Shown here: positions 1 to 10,518 of the stretch, piece by piece | Layout: each line of letters opens with the position of its first letter | Numbering within the stretch: the first letter of the stretch is position 1 | Assembly (NCBI RefSeq): GCF_964340395.1 | Contig: NC_135571.1 | Span: forward strand, 5,660,453 to 5,682,952 | Direction: 5' to 3' | Origin: Glandiceps talaboti | Taxonomy: Eukaryota; Hemichordata; Enteropneusta; Spengelidae | DNA: 22,500 nucleotides | The notes under the pieces: model-generated | Told to the model about the DNA's origin: nothing | Databases searched by the model: none | Seen by the model: only the letters and a program-made list of their open reading frames with translations | Translations under genes and position numbers: made by a program

Positions 1-1024
1 AGTAGCTAAGGGGTACAGGGTTAGGAGGGAAGTCATGAGTGGTGCGTGTTGCTATGCAAGGCAAAGCAGACTCGACTGCTAAAATAGTTATTACCAAGAG
101 GGTTTCTTTTCTTAACTACTTTCAAGTTGCTGGATAAACAAATTGTATTTTTTTCCCCACATTACTGAGTTGTCGTTTTTGTTAATAAGATGAAATGCTG
201 AGGAGCGTAGGGAAGTAGTACACGGTAACAGGGGTAGATAAACACCAGTGTCTACTAAATATTCGATAGCCATATTTGAAGTGTACATTTGACACCAGGC
301 ACTAAACACTAACATACTTATAAACGTGCACGGAATTCATCGAAATCCAAGTCATGAAAGGCCCCGATAAGTATGGTGTAGCCTCGGGCGTTGAATTTAT
401 CAAGAGTAATTTGTATGGTCCTTGGGGATTCAAACATGTTTGGTGACTTTGTTTTGTAACATATAAACTCACGCACCAAACACTACAAACGGACACGAAG
501 AACAGACTGAGGACTTCGGATTTCACGGCGTTGTGTATGGTACTTTGGTAGGTAAAAATAACACAAATTTCGGGAAATTTGTTATGATTTTGACGCTTCG
601 AGAACATTTAGTGTAAATGTGTCTGGAAATGTCTAGTAAGGGGGGATTTGGGCAACGAATGACCACATTACTTATCTGGGTTGTCACGAGAAGCGTGTTA
701 AATATTAGTTGACTGTCTCGTCTGTGTGACAGTTTACCATGTCAAACATATTGTATTGATATTGGCGCTTTGATAACGGGTATATTGCCGCCACTGACGA
801 TGACACTCATAGCCAGGACTTGGTCAAGTGCATGTTTAATTACCGAGCAAATATTCGTTGATGTAATCAGAGTACTCAAAAGTTAAAAATCTTTTAAAAG
901 TTAGAGGGCTTCTTGAGATAGTGACGCCAAATCAAGTCTCTGGACTATTCCGCAGTACATCTGACAGCAGAAATGGTAAATTTTACTAAACAAGCAAAGT
1001 GGTTCACAAACTATCGAAGGAAAA
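1..1024. other. Intergenic DNA, no supported gene
   Basis: AT-rich non-coding DNA. Minus-strand open frames of 67 and 101 codons occur near 112-315 and 302-607, but they have no splice sites, promoter or poly(A) signal that I can see. A 39-codon plus-strand run around 324-442 reads smoothly but has no acceptor in front of it. No tRNA, repeat array or transposon end was seen. Confidence 0.5.
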
Positions 1025-1096
1025 AGTCGTGTGTGGAGTTTGCTCTCGCTTATAACCTACCAAGGGGCCCAGTGAGAGAAAAGCCTCCACACGACT
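1025..1096. repeat. Imperfect hairpin, 26-nt arms and 20-nt loop
   Basis: The left arm (1025-1050, starting AGTCGTGTG and ending CTCTCGCT) and the right arm (1071-1096, starting AGTGAGAG and ending CCACACGACT) are near-complementary. The only disruptions are a TG bulge in the left arm, a 2-nt offset in the middle and a few mismatches. The loop is 1051-1070. The outer flanks do not pair. Size and shape are compatible with a pre-miRNA-like foldback or with a relic of a small inverted-repeat element. No promoter or conservation evidence is available. Confidence 0.5.
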
Positions 1097-2822
1097 GGAA
1101 TCCGGGGTTATCATATTACTGAGCATGAAACAGTCGCGGACATCTTCCAACTGCACATGTACTAATTTGGTGCCAAATGATCTCAGCCACAGTTTAGTAT
1201 GTTTATAACTTTAAGATGTATCACATGTATTCTAGTCAGCATGAATAGCGAAAGGCCTTTATGAATGAAGTTCTTGTAACTTAGACTAAGTGTAAATTGC
1301 TGAAATTTCTAAAATTATACGGTTGTACACATATTATGTTGGTAAATGTATTCTCTGTGTTTATACTCAGAAAATGTAGGATATATCGCATTAGTTGACA
1401 TCTGCTGCGATTCAAACTGTCCTTGTAATGACTACCCGTGAAATTTAAACTGCTCATGTAAATATTCTACGGTACATGCACGTACATGTATGTGTACGGA
1501 ATGAAATGTCCTGCAGTAAACTTAAGATTCCGACAACATATGTTACGTTAACGTTCTCTGTACATTGCACTTTGAATTATGATGTACAGCTAAAACACGC
1601 AGCGTTCGCCAGAAGACTACATCATGTCAATTTCGAGATGATCATCGCCAATCATTTGGCAAGTTGACGCTGTTGTTTTCATTGCTAGACAAGAGTACTT
1701 TTAATGCTGAACACAGTAAGGTTGTGATTGAGGAGAGCGTTTTGGTTACATTAATTCCGCATTTTAGAATCCCTCAATAACAATCATGTTGTGTTCAGTT
1801 ACTGTAGTAAATTAAAGTATCAAGCAAAACAAAAATCTAAACTTGGGACAGTGATCAAGTTGATCGTACATGCAAATTTCAATTTAATGTCCAGTCTTCT
1901 GGTGAACATTCCCTGTTTCAGCTGTAGTTAGTATGGATTCCAGGCATTCACCAGTAGGAATATGGCTCTGTATAAGGGAATAATGGTAAACTCACTGATG
2001 CAGGGTTACTCGTGGTTGTATAACTATGTGTAGGCGGCGATATAAATGCACCTGTTTGCGTTCTTTGTTGTCGAACGACAGCAGTTATCGCCATGTTTAC
2101 AGACAGACAAATTAGTTGAACCACTGTCGAGGCTTGAGAGGCAGTAAAACAACCAAACAATGCCGTCAGAAGGTCAGATTTGGACGATACACCACCGATG
2201 ATCAATTTCGTACCGTGATGGGGTCATGACCTCTCCTATTGTACAATCATGACAAATGCCTATAGTTCAACCAGGTTTTATCTTGTTTCGCACACAATTC
2301 TTGACACCATTATAAACAATGTCAATAGAAACACACTAAATGGATCACGTGACCTTTAGACGAAAGTAATTCACTTGCCTAGTGTTCAAGGTTTCTACTT
2401 TCTTTCGAATGTTCCCGAAAAAACGATCAAAACAGAAATCTATGATTTTCGAGCAAATATTGAAAATAGGATCTTTGTTCAAAATTTCCACAATTTTTGT
2501 GGTATTTCATAAATTTTGGAGTAAAAAGTTTTGGCGGGCTAAAATGACAATGAAACTACTAAAGAGCGGCCATGCGTGTTAGCATTAGATTTAATGGGTG
2601 TCAATTACATTTTTGTATATAGTAAGAAGAAAACTCAAGAGACACCATTACTATTCAGCTCTTCTCATTTTATCTTACCTTTATCTATGTTCAGTGAAGA
2701 AGATATATAGTTAGGCACTACGACGTGTCTATGCACAACTCCAATAAAAAGTCAATCCCTTTTGTGGTAGACATTCAGGGGGTTACTCTAGTCGCTGTTC
2801 GTTGCTAAGAGCGTCTCTGCCA
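1097..2822. other. Intergenic DNA with scattered motifs
   Basis: No supported gene. Visible items are an ATGCAAAT octamer at 1870-1877, the phrase GGATTCCAGGC near 1935 (similar to the end of the foldback MITE at 16656-16740), and a TCACGTGA E-box at 2345-2352. Also present is a small CCACAA/TTGTGG stem at 2488-2502. The 66-codon frame at 2382-2582 is lysine/phenylalanine-rich and lies in AT-rich DNA with a weak 94-bp internal duplication. Confidence 0.45.
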
Positions 2823-3230
2823 GTACATCCAAATATACATATAAGTTGTTATCCTTGACAGGTCTGATTTATACCTGTAACTAAATGAAAATATAACGTT
2901 TAGTTGCTTATACCTGCACGTATTTCCATTAGGAAATTGCCGGGACATTGAAGCATGAAGGAGTGTATACAGCGTCATCTATAGTCAGAACCTGAAACTA
3001 TCTCCGAACATAGTACTATCTCCCATTTGAGTATCTCTTCTTGTACATCCAGATCTGTATAAGTTGTTGTCCACAACAGCTTAAACTAGATATAAACTGA
3101 TTGCTATCTATAACGGAGATTGTTTACTTCTTGTGCAGGACAATACCGGGGAAATAATTTGTGACCTACGAGGTTTTGACAAACGATGGCGCTGTACACA
3201 CCCATTCAGGTTTCAATAATGTTACCTTTC
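2790..3230. repeat. Degenerate ~220-bp direct duplication
   Basis: GTACATCC plus the following ATATAAGTTGTT-like stretch occurs at 2823-2850 and again at 3043-3070, an offset of 220 bp. The preceding bases (GAGCGTCTCT versus GAGTATCTCT) also resemble each other. Similarity fades further into each unit, so this is an old two-copy duplication at best. Unit edges are approximate. Confidence 0.3.
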
Positions 3231-6200
3231 CTTCAAAATTATTGTTATCCGATGGTATGTTCTACCGGATAAGTAAACATGGCTAAATGATTGAAACCCC
3301 TACAAAAGATGGTTACTTGATCGAGATGGTTATTTGATTTCTCTGACGTTTTAGAGGAGATCTGACAATTTAATTCAGTGGCAGCTATTCCACATATGAA
3401 CAGATATTATTGTTCGTTTTAGTTGACCTTCAAGTTGGTTCAATGCCATGTAACTTTGAATTTCTTTATTGACATTACATTGTAAGCAATACTGTTGAGA
3501 CAGTACACTTTTTATGATTTCAGAATGTTTTGCCACTGTTCTGGTATTAAGTCTTATTTATACATTTGTTTTGGCCAGCAAGAAATGATATTGTAGGTCA
3601 ACTTTCATTTTTTTTACGAATTATTTTACAGTTATGAAGAGGTTAATGCTATAAGGAGCTAAAACATTTTTTTTGTGATTTTCCACTTTTAACAATTCTA
3701 ATTTTGTCCATGTGTGATTTCTAATTTCATAAAATGGCTGAATTTCATTCCGACTCGCCTTTAACGTGAATTAAAATTGGCTCAGAGTAAAACGACCTAG
3801 TCAAATGTGTTTTTTTTTTTAATTTTCTGAAAATGGCATATTTCTCAAAGGCCCAATAATAGTTTCAAATAGTTTGTTGTCTGTTTTCTTATCTCACAAA
3901 AATATTCTGGGTGAAGACAAGTACTCGAAAAAAAAACGTATTATAAATTTGACTCGGGGGTATAAATGCCTAGTGCTGAAATACGTTTAGCATTTTTCTC
4001 TAAATCGCATTTTGAGTGTAGTTAAGACCTCAGCCTATGGCACTAACTAACCCCCTTAATATGTGAAATGAAATGAGTAGGACACAGATGACTGGCAAAA
4101 ATGTTGTACAATGTTTTCAATATTCTTAGAAACGTAAGACTAAATCGTAATTCACAGTAATAGATCAGTGTATCCATATCGCAAGATCATTACGTAAGCG
4201 TGCATCCGGGTACCAAATGGGGATGAGGGGTGGGGGTGTGCACTGAATTTTGAAATATTTTGTAGACTATCAGTTATATACGTACCGGTATATATTTCCT
4301 GAAAGCAAATAATCCTTGAAAAGGTTGTAATTTTTACTGGACTAGCTCATGGGGATTGGTTAATACTGACAAATTAAAAGTTATAGTCTTTCAGATTTTT
4401 TTTCCATTGAGGGAGATATTGAAATACTTTCGGTATATATTTTTTTCACGGTTTATTCGGTGTTATAGGACATGTGCCTTAAAATGTGCATACCTGAATA
4501 AAGAATAATGGTCACAAAGGGTACCATACAAGTATATTCAACGCAAAATAAATAAATACAAATGTAAATCATCTTACGCACAGTTTTTTTTTCAAAATCT
4601 GTTTACGTACTTTCATGGCAAAGAATGTAAATTTTCCAAATTGTTGAAGACTGAATGTGTTTGTAGACTGCATAACAAAATTACTTTCCAATCACATACA
4701 AGTGAGAAATAAAATTCTGGAATAAACTTAGATCTGACCTGTTGGTAACTCAGTATAAAACAAGGGTGTACTGATTTCAGTTCATTTGTTAATGTAATGA
4801 ATTTACATGGAATATCCCGAAATCTTAGTAAAATATATTGTTCTGCATTGTTCCAGTACTTCTACGTAACCATGGGAATTATTGAGATATATTATTCTGA
4901 ACAAAATCAGTTTTGATATATGAAGCTCTAAAGTGCTAAATCCTTTGATCACGGATCTTAAAACGCGTCAAGAATACACAACAACACGCGATTTCTTAGA
5001 GCGCAGTAAGGAGCTACCGGGGTGTTCCCCGGATACCTTGAAACCGCTATCAAGTAGAAATTCCTGGTAAAGAGTCAACACTCAGTTTAATCAGATTCGA
5101 GTATTTCTCCTAATTGGTGTCTGGCCTTGAATTTCCACTCAACCATTTCAAGTTCGTCATGAACATAGATATCAACGGATTAAAAACTATTTAGCTGTTA
5201 ATATTTAACTTTAAGATAATCAAACTTATATATTTGGCCAACCTAAATTCCGAGTCACTGGCAGATGATAACATTAGTAGTCATCGTGAAGACCTGAAGA
5301 CAAGGCATATTTCTTCCTGGGATATTCTAAGTTTCATGCATAGTTCTAGATTTTATGGCGTCCGCCGACGTGCTAAAGGTAGGCATGTTATTCTATACGT
5401 TGGTTGATATTATATAACGGTCATTCCAGCCGAAGGAAGACTGTCACAGTTATATTTAGACGTCCATTAACGTAAATAGCCCGGGTGTACTAGAGTTGTC
5501 CACCTGGTCCACAATTTCAGTCGTTACGTCAGACACGATCTGGTTAAGTGGAAACTTTACAAAGATGTTGTTTGAATTCATTGTCTGTTTCTTGCCTTGA
5601 AGGTGAATGCAATCCTTTAAAGAAAATGTTTACCTCAAAAGGGAAATTTGGGGGTTTTAGGCCAAGCGTGAAGTTACCGCCATATTACGTATTTATGAAG
5701 TCTTGCTATTGTTATCGATTGCTAGTTCGTCCACTTGCTATTGTTAGCATACACGTCTTTAGAACTCGTCAATGTATTTGCAAATGTTGGAATGACAACA
5801 GCAAGACACTCATTTGCATTGTCTGTTCTTGAATTAAAATCGATGACTGTACACCAAAGAACAAAAGGGGATTGGTATCTTTCTGAGAGGCATCCCTTGT
5901 AGCGCCTAACAACGACAGTGAAACAACGATTACAAAAATGTTGCACATATTTGTCAGTTAAAGTGTGGTGACATTCCGAGGAACTTGGCTAGGAATGTGA
6001 AGATGCTTCAGCGAGGATGAGCTCCACCGACATCTGTGGCACTAAATGTTTCATATTGAATTGTAAAGTTGTATTTGTGTAGCGAAGGCCAGTATGAGTA
6101 CACCCGGTGTTGATCAGGTAGGGCACGGATATACAACAGCATTTTTGGCGGCGTGCTCAGATGATTTTGGTTAACAGGGGTACCAAATCAGAGGTCTGAG

Positions 6201-6536
6201 AGTTCATTAACGAAAAAAGCGTAAAGCCGGCACTGATTAAGTGTTTTGGAACTCTACAACTAGGAAAGCATGTATCTGTCTGCAATCAAATGTTTTATGT
6301 TGATTGTGTAGAATATACAAGCTTGCTAATGAATCCCCTTTCTTCGTCGCTCGACCAATTGTTGGTTCATCGTCTTTGATTATTTCGATGAGGCGTTGTT
6401 GTCAAAGAATGGACTGAGATGAAAGAAGGGAACGTTATATGTAAATCTCAGTTGATGTACGATATACATTATTGAATTTAGGAATGACTGGGAAGGTGTT
6501 TAATCATAAATTATGAACAAAAATGAGGATTAACAA
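3231..6536. other. Long gene-free AT-rich stretch
   Basis: No supported gene. Between about 3600 and 4600 the DNA carries many short poly-T and poly-A runs. Three G-runs lie close together at 4218-4236, with a fourth short one upstream at 4208-4210. A short perfect hairpin (CCGGGG, TGTT loop, CCCCGG) sits at 5017-5032. Open frames at 5548-5832 (+) and 5722-5946 (-) overlap each other and show no splice or start context. Confidence 0.45.
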
Positions 6537-6604
6537 ATGTATGTATGTATGTATGTATGTATGTATGTATGTATGTATGTATGTATGTATGTATGTATGT
6601 ATGT
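6537..6604. repeat. (ATGT)17 microsatellite
   Basis: Seventeen uninterrupted ATGT units, followed by a short ATA remnant. The Met-Tyr-Val-Cys or Tyr-Ile-His-Thr open frames read across it on both strands are repeat artefacts. Confidence 0.97.
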
Positions 6605-7065
6605 ATAATGCACGTGCGTGGTGTCACGCGTATATGCGCTGTGTTCATGGGGACATGCTGTTCCACGTGTATATTTGCTGTTGGATGGGAATGCGAGGAC
6701 GTATAAAAATAGAATGATTTGTACGTGCAAAGCTATGTATATACATCGTATGTCTCTCTTTGTAAATAGTTATATGTAGGCAGGTAGATTGGTATACATG
6801 TAAGTCTGTTAATTTACCTGTATATCCACTAGAGTGATTTCATGTTGTGTGTATAAAGCAAACTATGGGAGTACATAAAAACAGTTTAAAGATGACGAAA
6901 TTGTAATCTCCTACCTTACTCACTATCATTCTAGAGGATAGTACACAATACTGGACATGATAGTGGGATGGGTTTAAGATTACAGACAAAGTAGTGAACA
7001 CCATGAGAATAGATATTAACACATCAGTCATTATTACATGTGTATCAGTGATAACAAATTTTACT
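6605..7065. other. Intergenic DNA, nothing recognised
   Basis: Unique sequence between an ATGT array and the inverted-repeat region. A minus-strand frame of 76 codons (6840-7070) is present without supporting signals. I see no gene or repeat in it. Confidence 0.4.
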
Positions 7066-7598
7066 TGCATCGGTGCGCCCGTATACTAGTACTGTTGGTA
7101 TTTGCACTGAAGTACAATACTGAAACACAATAGTTACAGCTAAAATGATGTAGGCTTGGTGTTTCATTCATGACACATTACATTTTTCACACAGAGCTAG
7201 ACATATTTCAACTGTAGACTAACAATACCAGAGACACAACAAACACACGTGGATCCTTTGTCCAACCACATTGAACAGTGATAAACATTGCTATTCTTTC
7301 ACAGTACAGTAAAAAAGACTTCTAATGAAAACATTACACATGGACCTGATGATTTTAATGGCTCCAATTGTTTATTTGCTAACTAATAATCGACATTTCA
7401 ATTAGACTAACTACCTTCCCATTGTGCACGACTCGATTGTTTCTTTTGCATTAGAAGTTATCTGAGGTTGTGCATTAAATATCATGTCACATGATTGAGT
7501 GAAACACCAAGTCTAAATCACTGTATCTTTATACACAAGTCACCATAGTTGCATAGGTGCGCGAGTATATTATCGGTTTTCATGGTACTTCAGTGCAA
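7066..7598. repeat. Old inverted-repeat region, possible decayed transposon
   Basis: Three pairs of segments are inverted copies around a centre near 7350: TTGCACTGAAGTAC (7102-7115) with its exact complement at 7585-7598, CTTGGTGTTTCA (7155-7166) with 7500-7511, and ACTTCTAATG plus AAA (from 7319) with about 7443-7458. In addition, TTGCATCGGTGCGC at 7066 recurs almost unchanged, in direct orientation, at 7549. The pairing order fits one large decayed foldback or MITE-like element about 500 bp long. I cannot define exact ends or a target duplication. Confidence 0.4.
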
Positions 7599-7630
7599 TA
7601 GTCATGATAGTGGAAACCATTGTATTCCAT

Positions 7631-7687
7631 TATGCAAATGAGCGCGCGATGCAGTGTAATGCTGCACATATGCAAATGAGCGCGCGA
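7631..7687. promoter_or_regulatory. Doubled POU octamer plus GCGCGC motif
   Basis: The 19-bp sequence TATGCAAATGAGCGCGCGA occurs perfectly at 7631-7649 and 7669-7687, an offset of 38 bp. Each copy contains the octamer ATGCAAAT, the classic binding site of POU/Oct factors, next to a GCGCGC run. The spacer contains TGCA repeats in inverted arrangement. The exact copying in otherwise AT-rich unique DNA is seen directly; a regulatory role is inferred. No TATA box or transcript start could be tied to it. Confidence 0.45.
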
Positions 7688-8287
7688 CCCATGCCATGCC
7701 ATGTACATGTACTCGAAAGCAACCGGATTCAGAGTTGTACTTTATGCTATATTGCAGTTTCGGATATTATAATATCTGTATTTTAATAACCATGGTGTGA
7801 GGGTGGAGGTGTGGATACTCGTGAAATTCTCGCCTATATTTGTGGTGTTTACTATCACCGAATTGTGTCATAATAGTACACGTGGTGTCGCAATGACCTA
7901 AAAATACTACATTACTCAAATCATAGACTTTTCTTACTATCTCAGAAACTTTCCATATTAAGATTACTGGAACTAAATTTTCTACAAGAAGTGGACAGGT
8001 GAGAATAAAAGCGAGAATTCTCATCGATTCTTTCGCCTTGTTTCTGAACACATGGTATAAATAGACTGATACATGTACACTCGGAGAAATATTGACAGAA
8101 TTGATCTTAAAGAACTGAGTGATCGATATCTCAGTATGCAACGACAAATGTATACATAATAGTCTTGTGTAAATTTGCCAAGCGTTCTGTTTTCTTTACG
8201 TCTGAGTTGGATGGAAATGTAAAGATTTGTTGTGTCTTTGTTCAGTAATATTTGTATGAACTATATATCGGTGGTACAGACATAATT
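7688..8287. other. Intergenic DNA before the microsatellite cluster
   Basis: No supported gene. A minus-strand frame of 126 codons (7767-8147) starts at TTG. From its first ATG (8024) it would give an 85-residue peptide with a hydrophobic start, but the ATG context is poor and no poly(A) signal follows. A TATAAATA box-like string is at 8056-8063 with no clear initiator 30 bp downstream. Confidence 0.4.
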
Positions 8288-8507
<220 letters not shown>

Positions 8508-8637
8508 GGGAGAACTACTCATAGGCTGGAACTCCTTTTCATTCCACGTATTTGCATGAAGTAGGGTAGGAGAGCACTTTTACGTGCAAGAGAGCTAGAT
8601 GGAGACACTGGGAGATAGACGAAGAAGGAGAGTGTGG

Positions 8638-8640
<3 letters not shown>

Positions 8641-8670
<30 letters not shown>

Positions 8671-8720
8671 TGTATGTATGTATGTATGTATGTATGTATG
8701 TATGTATGTATGTATGTATA
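8641..8720. repeat. (TATG)20 microsatellite
   Basis: About twenty TATG units. It is the reverse complement of the CATA array at 8825-8895, so the two can pair as arms around a 105-nt spacer. Confidence 0.96.
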
Positions 8721-8824
8721 TGCAAGTGTGTGTGTATGGGTGGGTGGATGGATGGGCAGGCGGGCGGACAGACATACACACAGACAGACAGACAGACATG
8801 CAGACAGACACAGACACAAACACC
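8721..8824. repeat. Mixed GGAT/GACA/CA low-complexity spacer
   Basis: Imperfect GTGT, GGTG, GGAT, GGCG and GACA units link the TATG and CATA arrays. This is low-complexity repeat DNA with no coding signal. Confidence 0.85.
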
Positions 8825-8895
8825 TACATACATACATACATACATACATACATACATACATACATACATACATACATACATACATACATACATAC
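8825..8895. repeat. (CATA)n microsatellite
   Basis: About seventeen CATA units, complementary to the TATG array at 8641-8720. It is followed directly by GACA units at 8897-8925. Confidence 0.96.
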
Positions 8896-9980
<1,085 letters not shown>

Positions 9981-10330
9981 TGCACGACCCAATGTAATGC
10001 CCGAGGGACCCCACCTCGGGCGATACGGGACAAATGTGGGGGATTAGACCGTGTTTGCTATGAAACAATGCCCGAGGGGTGGGGCAATTGCCTCATATTG
10101 ACTCCCTAGTCATTTTCACGGACGTAAAAGAGTGGTTGTGTGTCGGTCAGAATTTTTGAATGGCCCACCCATTGGGGTTGGGCAAATGTTGGGAGTTTTA
10201 CTTGTTTTAGGTGGTGATTTTCCAGAATGTCTTGCCCCAGGGGGTGGGGCATTTGACAAATTTTATAAGACTAATTTTCAAATCCCCCACTATGCCCCGA
10301 GGTGGGGGAGGGTTGACATTGACTCGTGCA
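9981..10330. mobile_element. 350-bp MITE with TAA target duplication (PIF/Harbinger-like)
   Basis: The ends are TGCACGACCCAATGT (9981-9995) and, inverted, TGCACGAGTCAATGT (10316-10330), 13 of 15 identical. The element is flanked by TAA at 9978-9980 and TAA at 10331-10333. A 3-bp TAA/TTA duplication is the hallmark of PIF/Harbinger transposons; the family call rests on that alone. The inside has no long coding frame of its own. It carries four copies of a G/C-rich palindromic module, near 9999-10021, 10072-10087, 10233-10251 and 10290-10308. It lies in the presumed intron 188 bp before the 605-codon exon. Confidence 0.7.
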
Positions 10331-10504
10331 TAATTCTGAATGTTCATCTGTCATTCTCTGTTTCTCTCCCTTCCACTATCTTGTCTTCACTCCCTGGTGG
10401 CTGTTTAAGGTTTGCCTACATGTTTTGATCAAGGTTAAAGCAGTTCTTTCTCTGTTTATGGGATCCAGCTATGATATCATACAAACTATTTATCTCTTTC
10501 ATTT

Positions 10505-10518
10505 TTATATTTCTCTAG
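10505..10518 (+). promoter_or_regulatory. 3' splice site of the 605-codon exon
   Basis: A T/C-rich run (TATTTATCTCTTTCATTTTT region and TTTCTCTAG) ends in TAG at 10516-10518. In the frame of the exon, that TAG is itself a stop codon. The open frame therefore begins exactly where the exon would, which makes the intron phase 0 and this acceptor well supported. Confidence 0.75.

Noticed and set aside
318-443. 39-codon plus-strand run that reads like protein
   Set aside because: No acceptor after the upstream TAA and no good donor; the opposite strand is open too, so composition rather than coding may explain it.
4208-4236. G-quadruplex at GGG-GGGG-GGGG-GGGGG
   Set aside because: The first loop is 8 nt, beyond the usual 7-nt limit, so this is weaker than the motif at 8378-8401.
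5017-5032. CCGGGG-TGTT-CCCCGG hairpin as a terminator
   Set aside because: This is eukaryotic DNA without a neighbouring gene; a 6-bp stem is not meaningful on its own.
8056-8063. TATAAATA as a promoter
   Set aside because: No initiator about 30 bp downstream on the plus strand and no gene follows before the microsatellite cluster.
7767-8147. 126-codon minus-strand frame with a hydrophobic segment
   Set aside because: Starts at TTG. The first ATG (8024) has a poor context and no AATAAA follows the stop. Not strong enough to call.
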